The notes under the pieces: model-generated
What the model was told of the DNA's origin: nothing
Database searches by the model: none
What the model saw: only the letters and a program-made list of their open reading frames with translations
Shown: positions 50,801-61,665 of the stretch, in pieces
How positions within the stretch are numbered: position 1 is the first letter of the stretch
How the letters are laid out: every line of letters starts with the position of its first letter
Program-made: the position numbers and the translations under genes
NCBI GenBank assembly: GCA_905250125.1
Contig: CAJNOL010000041.1
Coordinates: forward strand, 248,001 to 312,000
Source: Rotaria sordida
Taxonomy: Eukaryota; Rotifera; Eurotatoria; Philodinida; Philodinidae
Direction: 5' to 3'
DNA length: 64,000 bases

Positions 50801-53800
50801 CATCATTTATGCAATGGAATCTTATTGATGATGAACATATTTCATCATTATTAGCTCCATATAATGATATACCTGTTGATACAGCATTATCAGATTGGCT
50901 TGGTCTTAATTATGAATATGAACAAATACCTGATGATTTTCTTAATTTAGGCGAACTTGAAACATCAATGTTGAATATGAATATGAATGATCAAGAAGTA
51001 GGACAACAACAACAACAACAACAACAACAAGAAAAAGTTGATGATAATGAAGAAGAAATTAATGAAGAAGAAGAAGAAGAACAACGTCGACGAGATGAAC
51101 TTGAAATCGATGATAATGAAAATATGTTTGCAGCTACTATTAAAAAATCACAAACAACAGAATCTAAATCAACAAAAAAACAAATATTATCAACAAATGA
51201 TGATGATGATGGCGAAGAAGGAAAATGGACAGTTGTAAAAAAGAAACCTTATGATCGCCGTCGATTAATAAAATATATTATTCAAAATCCAACAACATTC
51301 AATGATCAAACAGTTCAACAAATAAATATTGATCTTTGGTTACTTCCAATGACTCAACGTTATGATTTATATCGTTATTGGCTTTTAAAATATCAACAAT
51401 ATTTACAATATTCTGTTCGTGAAGCAAGACGTGCATATAATCAAGCAGCATCGGCTCTTGCTGAATATCATCAAGAAGAAGATTATTATATTTTAAAAGA
51501 TAGTGTTATTGTTGCTATGACAACAACATGTGCTGCTAAATATCATAATGTATTAGAAAAACTTCGTAAGAGAAAAAAAATATTTTTTTTTGAATTAGAA
51601 AAAAAAACCAATTTGATTATTCTTGTAGAAAGTAAAATTGTTATTGTTGAAGAAGCAGCTGCAATTTTTGAAGCACATATTATTACTGCATTAAGTACAA
51701 AATGTGAACATTTAATATTAATTGGTGATCATGTACAATTAAGACCTAATCCAAGTGTATATCATCTTGTAACGAAATATCATATGGATGTATCATTATT
51801 TGAACGTTTTATTAAAAATAATTTCCCAAATGTTCGATTGAATATTCAGGTATTTTTATAATTAACTATAAAATTTGCACATTATTTTTTTATTTACAAC
51901 TAATATCTATGTGATGGAATTCGAGAGTTGTTTTATTGTCCGATAAGTAAATGTACATGTAAGATTTTGTGAAGAAGAAGGATACATTCGAATATAGTCT
52001 GAAAAGTTTCACTGAGATTTGGTTGACTCACGCTATTTAGAAACTAGAACTGTCAGATTAACATTAGTATTAAAATTAACCTTAAGGCCACCACCCTCAA
52101 AAATCGATCTCAGGCCAAGTACGTCTGAATACCATGAAATTTTCAGGATATGTTGAGATTGTAGTAAAGGGGCTATAGTAAAATTTTCAGTCCTGTACCA
52201 TGATGTTTGAAGGAGATATTGGCCAAGGAAGGGTCAACAATAGATCTTTGCGTCTCCAAAAATTCTGTGTGATCTTCAGTCTATATATTTAATATGTTTT
52301 TTTTTGTTTGAACGACTATGTCAGAATGCAGTGCCTATGAGACCCATTATTTTTAAACTCTTAATTTTTAAGGGAAAAAAAGGGATCGAAAGTTCTGTAA
52401 AAACGGCGCTCTAATTGTATAAATGTTTGTATATATAATAAAAGCAAAGCTTTAATCAAAAAACAGGCTCTCATAGGCACTGCAGTTTTACACACTCTTA
52501 CAAACCAAAAAACCTATTGGGTACAATGAAGCTTCTTCGACATGTAATCGAAAATCTATAAAACGAAAAATATTTTCGGTTTTTTTCGAATAGGGGATGA
52601 CAGAAATCTTCACAAATTTTTGGAAAAAAACGAGATGCTGAGTAAAAATTTTCGTCATTTATGAGAGATCACACCACGAACTATCTTCCTTCTGTATTTA
52701 TCTTAATTTCGGTCATTCTGACAAAAAGTGACTTTTTTGACGGAGGAGCCTTAATGCTTTGGTATTATTAGCATTATTTTTAATTCGAATACACCTGCAA
52801 CCTGTGACTATATCTCTGAAAATCCATGTCTGAAAGCTGCCGATAACAAAACAATGGTTTTCTATACCCGAATGTACCATTCCTAAAACAGAAGAAAATT
52901 GTTCGATTTTGAAAATTTCTGAGCTTAGAGTGTCTGAGAGCTAGTCGTTTTTAATCTATATATTAGAATTAAAAATAATGCTAGTTTAATGCTAACAGCT
53001 TAGTATTAATTAATGTTAATTTGCAATACTACACTCCTAACATAGACCATCACAGATCGTGACAGACGTTGATATGTCCTGTGTCCAGCTCTAGTTTGTT
53101 CGAATACTGAAAGAAAAGAAAAAATCCGATAGTGATCTAAAGTATTTATTTTCAATAAGAAAAATCTTTTTCTCTCTCTCTCTTCTTTTTTTAATAAATA
53201 AAGCATCGTATGCGTCCAGAAATTGCTCGTCTTATGAAACATTTTTATGATGATTTGGAAGATCATACAAGTGTTAAAACCGATCGACCATCAATACGTA
53301 GTATTGATAGTAATATCTATTTTATTAATCATTCAAATATTGAAACAACTGTTGCTGATGGAAGTTCAAAACGAAATGAATTTGAAGCAAATTATGTTAT
53401 TGCATTAGCACAATATTTAAGAAAACAAGATTATCCAGCTGAAAAAATAACTATACTTGTTATGTATCTTGGTCAACGACAATTTATTGCTAAACAAACA
53501 AAAAATATTAAATTATTACATGGTGTTCGTGTTATGGTATTATCAATTTAAGGTGTAAATATATTAGTCTTTCTTTTGTTTATTTTTCTTTTCTAGGTAA
53601 CAGATAATTATCAAGGTGAAGAAAATGATATAATTATATTATCATTAGTACGTAGTAATCACGATAAAAAGATAGGTTTTCTTAAAACAAATAATCGAAT
53701 ATGTGTTGCTTTATCACGTGCACGTTGTGGTCTATTTGTTATTGGTAATATGAATTTATTAGCAGAAGTTGAAGATATGTGGAAGAAAATTGTTAAATCA

Positions 53801-56800
53801 TTAATTGCTACTAATGAAATTGGAACAGGTAAATGAATAAATTTCATTAAGATATAAAAGAACAAAAAAAAAAAAACTTTTGTTTTATTTTTAGGTTTAT
53901 GTCTTTCTTGTCGTCAACATTCAAAAGAGAAATTTCTAGCTGATAAACCCGAATCATTTATGAAACGTCCTGAAGGTGGTTGTAGTAAACCTTGTGATGC
54001 TCGACTTAAATGTGGACATCGATGTGAATTAATGTGTCACAATTATGATTACGAGTAAAACAAGACAAAATCTTTTATCGAAAATTTTTTGTTGTTGTAT
54101 TTTTTTTTAGACATAAAGAAATTGTTTGTCGTAAAAAATGTAATGAAATTTTATCATGTGGTCATCCATGTACAAAACGATGTCATGTTTCTACATCAAA
54201 TCAACATGATCCATGTCGAATTCCTGTAGAGAAAAAAATATCAACATGTAGTCATACGATACGTTTTCAATGTGCACGAACACCAACGAGTGATGATTGT
54301 ACACATCCAATTATGAAAAATCTTTCTTGTGGTCATTGTGTTCATGTACCTTGCCGTATTAGTTCATCACCATCGGAATTACAACGATTTTCTTGTCCAA
54401 ACCCATGTAATACAATGCTTGCATGTAAACATAAATGTACAGGAACATGTGGAAGTTGTCATACTGGTCGATTACATATTCCATGTCAACAAAAATGTGA
54501 ACGTTCATTGATTTGTTCACATGTAAGTCGAAGAATTTAATAGGAAAAAAATTTTAAGAGTAATATTTTCTGCTTTTGTGTCTAGGTTTGTAAAGCACCT
54601 TGTGCTGCTAATTGTCCACCTTGTTTACGTAATTGTGAAACACGTTGTGTTCATTCACAATGTAAAAAGAAATGTGGTGAATTATGTATACCATGCAAAG
54701 AGGTTTGTGTTTAGAATAGAAATTTTATTTTATTATTATAAAGAAGAAAATAAATTCGAAAGAATCACTCTGATGTCTATCAAAATAGAAGATTTCACTC
54801 AAAATTTTTATCCATAAGCTAGAAACTATGATTTTCGAACAGTTATGGTAGATTGTCTTATAGAATTTGTAATTATCTTCATGGCTGTCATGAGAGAACG
54901 TTCTCAATTGTCCAATCGCTTTGGACTTGAAACTATTGTCATTCGATTAGGAAGCTGCGGGCCCACATTTTTGTGAACCTGGACCCAGCCGAATCCGAAC
55001 CTGAGGTTTTTTCTATCAATATCTGACACTCTTCGTGTACATGAACAAGTGAAGGATCAAGATTTCAGCTATTTATTCGCTATTCTCAGAAAGAAACTCA
55101 ACGTACAATTATATCTAGTTACTGCATTTCTCATCTGGAGAGCAGCAGGTCCATAAAAACGTGTAACAGAGTCCAACAAAATATAAAAGGTAGGATCCAA
55201 ACCCAAAAAAAAATAAAACTTTGGACCCGGACCCGTTCGGGTCTGGAAGGATCCGCAACTCCCTACATTCTATCGGTCATGGTTAGTAATAAAAAATTTG
55301 TTCATAGATAGGTAATATCGTCACTTGGAACTTTCTAAAGTTTCACTCAGAACAAACACATCTTTGCTAAATTTGATCATTCAAATCCTCAACAATTCTA
55401 TGCTCCTAGAGCAAAAAATCGTGTGAAATGCTCATAATTCGGCAAGCAAAGACCGAAAAATCAGATCAAAACAGACTTTTTCAATATTCACAATGACCAA
55501 TCGAGTGACAGGAGCCTTAAATAAAAACCTATTGGACAATTCGTAATGTTTCTTTGATAGTTAAATTTTAAAAAAAATTCCATCAAGATATGATTTTTTA
55601 ACTGTTTGCTGTAGACCAAAACTTTAATAAAACTTCCATCAGGTTTGAAGAACAATCCTTGTGTAAATGAAATAGTTGAAGTAGAAAACTTTACTATTCA
55701 TCTTTATATTTAGCCATGTGCTTATAAATGTAAACATCTTCAATGTACTCGTTTATGTTCTGAACCATGTAATCGTGGTCCATGTAATGAACCTTGTGAT
55801 AAAAAATTGAAATGTGGTCATGATTGTAAATATTTTTTTTTTCAAAAAGTATTATCTTGTTCAATTAATTTTGTTTTGTTTTAATATAGGTATTGGTATT
55901 TGTGGTGAACCTTGTCCTCAACAATGTCGTATTTGTAATAAACTTGTTGTACAAGAAATATTATTTGGTACAGAAGAGGAACCTAATGCACGTTTTGTTT
56001 TCTTACCTGATTGTAGACATATAAGTATGTTTCTTTTTGTTTTTTTTTAAATATATATTCTAATCTATTATAATTTATTTAGTTGAAGTAACTGCACTCG
56101 ATAAATTCATTGAAAATTCATTTAATAATCCACATGAAAATACAGCAATACGTTTTCCTGAATGTCCACGTTGTAAACAAAATATTCGTCGTTGTACAAG
56201 ATATATGCCAATTATAAATCAAGTACATAATTTAATTGCACAAGTTAAAAAGAAAATTTTAGGTAATCAATCAGAAAAAGATTTAAATGAACGACGAATA
56301 CGTTTAATAAAAGATTTTGAACAAACAGAATATAATTTAAAAGAAATAAATCTTCAACAAAAGAAAAATTTCTTTGATATATTATATGATCAAGATAACC
56401 TTTTAAGTGATGATATATTAATCCTTATGAAAAATATTCTTGTATTTCTTAATGAAATTGATAAACTTTTCATTGATGGACGAAAAAAATTACCAATAAA
56501 TACGTTTGAAAGTTTAGTAAGTAGTTGTTTGGTTTTTTTTCTGACATATAATTGATTTATATTTTTTTTCTAGATTAGTTTACCTCTTAATCATATTATT
56601 AAATATTTGTTTGCACATCCACAATATCGAAATTTTGCTGAACAACAAATAAATGATATTGAAGCTGAATTAATACGTATTCATCGATTAATATTTATTG
56701 AAACTCTTGTATTATCAATAAAACAACAAACTTCAACACGTAATCTAAAACCAGATGAACAAGAAGACATTGATTCAATGTTATATCTTACAACGAAAAC

Positions 56801-57223
56801 AGGTCGATTTACTGGATTCGATCAACAAAAATTTGATAGTCTAGTTAAAAAATTAGAACATTTAAATAATTTACCTGGCTTAGGTATAACTGAGCGTGAA
56901 CGAGTAGCAATTGTTGCTGCATTAAATTTATCTAGAGGCCATTGGTATGTTTGTCCTAAAGGTCATCCATATGTGATTACTGAAGTATGTATTGATATAT
57001 TTTTTTTTGAAATCTATATAATCAAATAAGATATTTTTGTTTTTCTTTAATTTAGTGTGGTGGTGCTAATCAAGAAAGTCATTGTCCAGAATGTGGTGAA
57101 AGAATCGGTGGTCAAAATCATCAATTAGTATCAACGAATCGTCATTTTGGATTAATGGATGATTCACAATATGCAGCATGGTCGGACGAAGCTAATTTAA
57201 ATATGATTTTACCAAATGTATGA
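44882..57223 (+). CDS. ZNFX1: ZNFX1, SF1 RNA helicase with NFX1 and RZ zinc fingers
   Basis: Nineteen exons join into 1943 aa: 44882-45078, 45130-45303, 45362-45806, 45862-46134, 46209-46529, 48056-48587, 48655-48831, 50588-51565, 51629-51849, 53204-53536, 53597-53828, 53895-54054, 54111-54522, 54586-54702, 55714-55825, 55890-56024, 56083-56516, 56574-56984, 57056-57223. The N-terminal helical region (about 110-400) precedes an SF1 helicase: Walker A GPPGTGKT (about 647-654), motif Ia MICHTNHALDQF, motif II VEEAA (about 1039-1043), motif III LIGDHVQLRP, QHRMRPEIA (about 1106), NYQGEENDIIILSLVRS and NRICVALSRAR. NFX1-type Cys-rich fingers follow (about 1295-1610), then a C-terminal RZ finger (CPKGHPYVITECGG...CPEC). 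Family roles: small-RNA inheritance in worms, dsRNA sensing in mammals. Its introns of 1526, 1756, 1354 and 1011 bp carry transposon remnants. An alternative splice at 57220/57302 would change the last residues to NSK. Confidence 0.95.
46534..48010. mobile_element. Foldback element filling a ZNFX1 intron
   Basis: The 46530-48055 intron is almost wholly an imperfect palindrome. The left arm (46534 to about 47230) matches the reverse complement of the right arm (about 47340 to 48010). Examples: GGCCAAAAACCTATATATCC against GGTCAAAAACCTATTTATCA; TACTCAAAATTATGAACTCT against TACTCAAAATTATGAGCTCT; ACCATTTTTCAGCC-type blocks at the outer ends. Arms are about 700 bp with a spacer near 100 bp. GGTAAA occurs at both intron junctions (46529-46534 and 48055-48060). 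No ORF of note. It resembles foldback or very-long-TIR elements. Confidence 0.75.
49195..49460. repeat. GTAAACG/TACGG-motif repeat block
   Basis: In ZNFX1 intron 48832-50587, a block rich in both orientations of CGTTTAC and CCGTATTAC-like words (GGCGCCGTTTACAGCAGTAA, ACGGTCGTTTACGATG, GGTAAACGATCGTTAACGAT). It is more GC-rich than its surroundings. Clustered short inverted motifs are typical of hAT-type subterminal regions; ends and target duplication are not clear. Confidence 0.45.
49590..49725. repeat. TCGGAT/TCCGAC-motif repeat block
   Basis: Several copies of TCGGAT and its complement occur within about 130 bp (GTCGAATCCGACAAG, GATATTATCGGATCC, TTTCCGACAGTCGGATAG). Related words recur at 50395-50560. 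It may be a fragment of another non-autonomous element. No ORF of meaning. Confidence 0.4.
50215..50400 (-). repeat. Dispersed repeat, family C, copy 2
   Basis: The reverse complement carries GATGCGTTGTTACAAGATCA and CATGTCCAATAAGCATAGG, matching copy 1 at 8970-9085 in a TDP1 intron. Located in the same ZNFX1 intron as the two motif blocks. Limits are approximate. Confidence 0.55.
52041..53045. mobile_element. AT-rich TIR element, family B copy 2, split by an insertion
   Basis: The outer parts (52041-52081 and 52755-53045) align with 19790-20142: AACTAGAACTGTCAGATTA at the left, ATATATTAGAATTAAAAATA and CTACACTCCTAACA at the right. The middle is occupied by a separate TTAA-flanked element. 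It sits in ZNFX1 intron 51850-53203. Confidence 0.6.
52086..52750. mobile_element. TTAA-flanked nested MITE
   Basis: A 665-bp insertion with TTAA on each side (52082-52085, 52751-52754). Ends are inverted: left GGCCACCACCCTCAAAAA, right the reverse complement of GGCTCCTCCGTCAAAAA. It interrupts the family B repeat, so it is younger than that copy. No transposase frame. Confidence 0.72.
54949..55266. mobile_element. GGACCC-rich element in ZNFX1 intron
   Basis: Both ends are rich in GGACCC/GGGTCC words (CCTGGACCCAGCCGAATCCG at the left; GGACCCGGACCCGTTCGGGT at the right). The ends are roughly inverted: AGGAAGCTGCGGGCCC at the left, and GTAGGGAGTTGCGGATCC from the right end reverse-complemented. 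No ORF. A short relative lies at 11640-11720. hAT-like architecture is an inference. Confidence 0.45.
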
Positions 57224-57832
57224 TCGATTTTATTTTATTTTGCAAATTAGAATTCAATTCTGTTTATGTTCTGTATGATTTCTTTTATTATTTATTTATA
57301 GTCCAAATAAACAAGCTTATGACATTGCCATATAAATATAAATAAATGTACTGTCTCAATCTAAAAAAAAATACTGAATAAAAAATGTATAATATGCTAC
57401 TTTCGGAGTTTTTGAGATTAACTGAATCAATCTTATAGAATATTTGAATTTAGCTATTTAAATTAGCATTGAAAATTCATAATTTGTGTAATTGTATAAT
57501 TATGTAGAGGATTAGAACTATTCGTGTTAAGTAATAAGAATCGCTCTCATAACGATATAAACCTGATTATGTTTCAAACTATGTGACAAATAAACGAAAC
57601 TTCTCTTTTTTGTTAGTTATATATACAGAGAGAGATGTAAGCTGATGTATTAATCGATGGCTGATTTTTTTTAAAGCTTTTCCCCTCTGTTATCGTTTCA
57701 GCGGCGTCTGAAAGCTTTATACGCTTTTTCTTTCATAATTCCGAGAAATTTTGACAGAAGAGAGAAAATGATGATAGAAAACGTAATGGTGAGAGACTAG
57801 ACAAGAACATCTCTGAAAACTGATCCTATATG
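57224..57832. other. ZNFX1 3' flank
   Basis: Contains candidate poly(A) signals, including AATAAA near 57377. Nothing else recognisable before the GCC-rich element. Confidence 0.45.
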
Positions 57833-59057
57833 TAGAGGTGTAAGCCGTGCGGCTGAGCCGCCGTCGCCGCCGATAAACTCGAAAAATTTTAAGCCGCTGC
57901 CGCCGTGAAAGTGAAAATTTTAGAAATTTTTAAGCCGTCGCCGCTGAGGCACTTTGATTACAGTCGCCGCGCCGCCGATAGTATTCGAAATTTTAAAATT
58001 TTCGAGCCGCCGCCGCCGGCAACTATTGAAAATATCGATAACATTTCATTTATATTTTCCTTAATTCGATACTTTTACATCTTGGAACCCCAATATATCT
58101 CTTTTTTCATTAACTTTCTCGCCTTCACCTTCACTTTCATGCTGGCTCTCTGACCAATCAGATGTTTGGGGATCGAAATTGTGAATGAACTCTTAATTCT
58201 GTGTTGGTTGAAAATTCTAAATTATCATTTTAATTTATGTCTTTTATATTAGATATATTTATAAATACAAGAAGAGACGAGTATTTTAAATTTTAATTAA
58301 CAAAAACAAAATAAAAACAACAAACTTGAGTATGCTAGGTGCTTTTACATATTAACAATCGTGGTGGTGATTTCTCATCTATTATTTATCCTGGCAATTA
58401 TATTTATTTTTAATTATAGACTTTTTTTATTATGTCTAGATGTGAAATAAAGTTTTTCCACATATGTATTTGAAAATAAAAAGGCCAAGATATTGAAATA
58501 GGCCTTGTCTACACTAAAAATTTTGACGCTGAATTAAGAAACATGATTGGTTGAACAGTTAATAAATATCTAAAACACTTTTAAAAAGTGCATTAAATTT
58601 ATTGTACTTTTCAGAACAACGTTAAATTTGATGCACCAATCAATGTCTGATTCGATTTTCTAATGAGACTGACACAGTTTTCAATGGACGAGTCCTCTAT
58701 GATTAAAGTGAACAAAAACCACGATTCATTTCGAAGACTAGGATTCTGATTGATGCATTAACTGTCAAATGTAGGCACGAATTGATGTAACACGAATTTG
58801 ATACTACATTATATTCCTAGTGTAGACAAGGCCATAGACTAATATTTTTATGATAATGTAGTATTTTTTAAACTTCAAGCCGCCACCGCTGAGACACTTA
58901 AATTGCAGCCGCCGCGCCGCCGATGGTATTCGAAATTTTAAAATTTTCGAGCCGCCGCTGTGTAACCTTGGAATATCATATCTGCGCCGCCGAGCATTTT
59001 AAAAAAAATTTAAAAAACTGGCGCCGCCGCCGATCAGCCTATCGGCTTACACCTCTA
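57833..59057. mobile_element. GCC-rich hAT-like element
   Basis: It has perfect 15-bp inverted ends TAGAGGTGTAAGCCG. Next to both ends lie clusters of GCCGCCG words and a repeated block (TTCGAAATTTTAAAATTTTC then GAGCCGCC) at about 57980 and 58930. It stands out from the AT-rich surroundings. The TIR start TAGAGGTGTAA and subterminal motif clusters suggest hAT, but an exact 8-bp target duplication is not visible. No transposase. It contains a nested MITE. Confidence 0.65.
58501..58833. mobile_element. Nested MITE with GGCCTTGTCTACACTA ends
   Basis: A 333-bp element with perfect 16-bp inverted repeats GGCCTTGTCTACACTA at both termini, lying inside the GCC-rich element. It is therefore younger than its host. 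ATA flanks both sides, too short to assign a superfamily. Confidence 0.75.
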
Positions 59058-59196
59058 CGTATATATCAATAACACCCCATACAGATTTTATTATATCAAT
59101 ATTCTTGCAAAGTTCTTGTTCTCTTCTATCCAGAATATAAAAAACATCACTAAACACAATAAAAGAAAATAAATATTCGGTTATTTAACAGATGAT

Positions 59197-59687
59197 TTAC
59201 TCTTGATTATAATAAAAAGTGATAGTAATTTGTCTAGCTAATTTATCAAAAATACGTTTTACATAAGATATTCCGGTCTTTTGACAAAGATTTGGTAATA
59301 CGGATTTACATAAGTCATGACATTGAATAGAATCTGAATCAATTTGAGTAAAACCTAAGATAGTGATTTTAAAATTTTATAGATTCATTCATTTCTTTTA
59401 TTACCAATAGCCAATGAACCTAATCATTGACTAGTTTCATCAATATCAATAATTTTTATATAAATACGTTCATTTATATTAATTCATTTATTTGTAAATG
59501 TAATACCTGAAAACAAAAATAAAATGATTAAATTCAAATAGAAATAGAAATAACCATTATCAAATGATGTATGTCGAATGACTTTAAATGCATTATCATC
59601 TATTAGAATGTTTTGTCCGAATGTCTCTCGATGGAAGGAAATTGATGGAAATGTGGCGTTATTGTTCATTGCTGATACCCGTGCCAT
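59197..59687 (-). pseudogene. Neuralized (NHR) domain gene fragment, broken
   Basis: Read on the minus strand, the peptide resembles the Neuralized homology repeat. It runs from ISFHRETFGQNILIDDNAFK and VIRHTSFDNG across an intron to ITFTNK, a stop, ERIYIKIIDIDETSQ, a stop, then LGSLAIG. A second intron leads to FTQIDSDSIQCHDLCKSVLP and NLCQKTGISYV, with a stop near 59197. Two in-frame TGA codons break it; one stands before LGSLAIG, where the family usually has an aromatic residue. NHR domains normally occur in E3 ligases of the neuralized type, but no RING is seen here. A single NHR unit with stops argues for a decayed copy. Confidence 0.6.
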
Positions 59688-60318
59688 TCTAAAACAGATT
59701 TAGATTTCTTTTTTTATTACAAAATAGAAATTTTTTAAATTAAGTCAGTACATGGATTCTTCCCAGTAGTCATGAGAATAAAAATACGTCAAGCCATTCA
59801 TTTTATAGCTTTACATGTAGTGATCTCTGTCGCTCAATTTTTGAATAAAAAAAATCGTTTTTCTAATATTGAAAATAAATTTATCTTGTTTAATGAAGGA
59901 ATAGATAATTGGAAGCATAAACAGATTCTATGAAACTAACGAACATTAGAGGACTGTTATGCGATTGGATATAAAGTTCCTCAAACAATGGTGTATGTAA
60001 CTTAGCTCCAACTGAAAGGAATAGATTGCATTCACAAATCGAAACACTACTTTGTTTGACGTTTTTCTCTATTAGATATAATAGCTAAATGGTATTCTGT
60101 GCTCGATGTTCGATTAAACTCAAGCAGATATTTCCTTACGAACAACAATAACATCGTGGTTTATCTACTGTTCGTTTAGGAAATGTATATGATGAAGATC
60201 GTTCATTTTGTATATCACATATCTTTTCAGATCTGTTTTTCTTTGTCATTTAATTCTTATTTATCACATGGCAACCAAATAATTCCTATTAGAAAAAAAA
60301 TTTCATCCTCTTTTCTAG
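59688..60318. other. Decayed tract with a coding-like peptide
   Basis: Between the NHR and CWC15 remnants. From 60089 the plus strand reads MVFCARCSIKLKQIFPYEQQ, a TAA, then HRGLSTVRLGNVYDEDRSF and on to 60250. The amino-acid composition and a CxxC-like start look protein-like, but I cannot name the family. An open peptide near 59778-59850 (RIKIRQAIHFIALHVVISVA) may be another fragment. Likely pseudogene debris. Confidence 0.35.
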
Positions 60319-61591
60319 TTGGTGGCGCTGCTTGAGGTGAGATAAATCTTAGTGGAATGTCAAAACAATATTCCGCAAGAAATATGCTGTCACATAGGAC
60401 ATTAAAATATCGTGAAAAAGGTCAACATAAACAAGATGAATTACGATAAAATGATCGTGAAGGTATGTGACGTGAACGAAAATGACCGTGATAAGCAACA
60501 ATCACAACTTGTTTCGTCGGATATTAAACGAATTACATCTAGCAGTGAATCAAAACCAGAATTGCCATCTCTTAAGCTTTTTGCGGAAAAATTCCGCAAT
60601 TTTTTCGCTTTCCGCTTTTTTCCGCCTTTCAGTAAAAGAATAAAAGCTGTCTTCAATAGTTATTTTTTGAGCAAAAATGAACAAGATACAAACGCTGATC
60701 ATTAAACACATTGATTTGATTCTGTTTCAAATCCTATTTAATTAGTAGTAACCGAGTTTCTAATAACAAAAATTTGTGTTTGCTATTTAGCTTTAAGTAC
60801 TGCCTACTTCTCACAAACTTCAGCACTCGTGCGTTTAGTAATCAGGAAATCTTCGTTATATGTTCTTTGCTATGAGTTTTCATAAGACTGCTTAGCATAG
60901 AATAGAAAGGTTTCTACGATCAGGCGTTTTGCCTGAAATACTACTTTCTTTGCTTCCACGTATAAACAAGTTTTTTAAAAGAAAGGATACTCTACGGAAA
61001 GCAGTATCTTGTAGTATTATAGTAGACAGTGATCATTCATCTTCATAGCTTATCACTGCCGTTGACTGGACGGTTGCATAAAAGGATATTCTTTCTCAAT
61101 TCCTGAGCTCGAAGAGACGAATTTCTCGACTTTACTTTTTTGCTTTAATAATATATTGGAATACTTCCTGCAAAACAGTTTTAAAAAAGCTTTCCGCTAT
61201 TTTGGACTTGATGAGGTGGCAATTCTGATCAAAATCTCCAGAAACAAATATAGATTCTGAGTCTTTTTGATATCTTATGACAAAAGACAATAAATAATTC
61301 TTTTTTTTTTCTTACGTGATCCTATTGATACAGGTCGTACTTAAAATAAATCGAAGTTTCATTCGGATAAAAAGGAATGCACCACTCGACTTTAACAACA
61401 ACGTTTAGAACAAGAAAAAATTCGTATGGAAAATATTCTTAAAGGAAATTCTTTATTAAACAATTCATCAAATAAATTTCGTGTCAAACGTCGTTGAGAT
61501 GATGATGTCGTTTTTAAAAATTGTGCTATGTCCTGCACAATTGATTAATGATAGATTACATAGGATTTTTCATCGACATTTTATGAAATAA
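60319..61591 (+). pseudogene. CWC15: CWC15 pseudogene (spliceosomal protein)
   Basis: The N-terminal part reads GGAA, stop, GEINLSGMSKQYSARNML and SHRTLKYREK, matching the family's RGGRGKGEGDLSQLSKQYSS region. The C-terminal part reads RLEQEKIRMENILKGNSLLN, then FRVKRR, stop, DDDVVFKNCA and a short tail ending near 61591, matching the conserved end of CWC15. In-frame stops are frequent (several TGA at CGA- or TGG-like positions, plus TAA), and a 671-bp transposon interrupts the middle. CWC15 is a small component of the activated spliceosome (PRP19/CDC5-associated). This copy cannot encode it; a functional copy must be elsewhere. Confidence 0.82.
60557..61227. mobile_element. hAT-like non-autonomous element inside the CWC15 pseudogene
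   Basis: Inverted ends start CAGAATTGCCATCTC at the left and CAGAATTGCCACCTC at the right (reverse complement). The flanking 8-mers are ATCAAAAC (60549-60556) and ATCAAAAT (61228-61235), seven of eight identical, as expected for a hAT target duplication. GCGGAAA/TTTCCGC words lie next to both ends. Removing the element rejoins CWC15-like reading across the site. No transposase ORF. Confidence 0.8.
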
Positions 61592-61665
61592 ATATTTATT
61601 TTGTTTTATATAAAGACAAGAACTTCTTGTTATGAGATATATTTTTTGTTTTAGATAGAGAAAAT

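Noticed and set aside
60412..60705. A 97-aa plus-strand frame as a complete small gene
   Set aside because: It runs from the CWC15 remnant straight into the hAT-like element (boundary at 60557), so it is a chimera of pseudogene and transposon.
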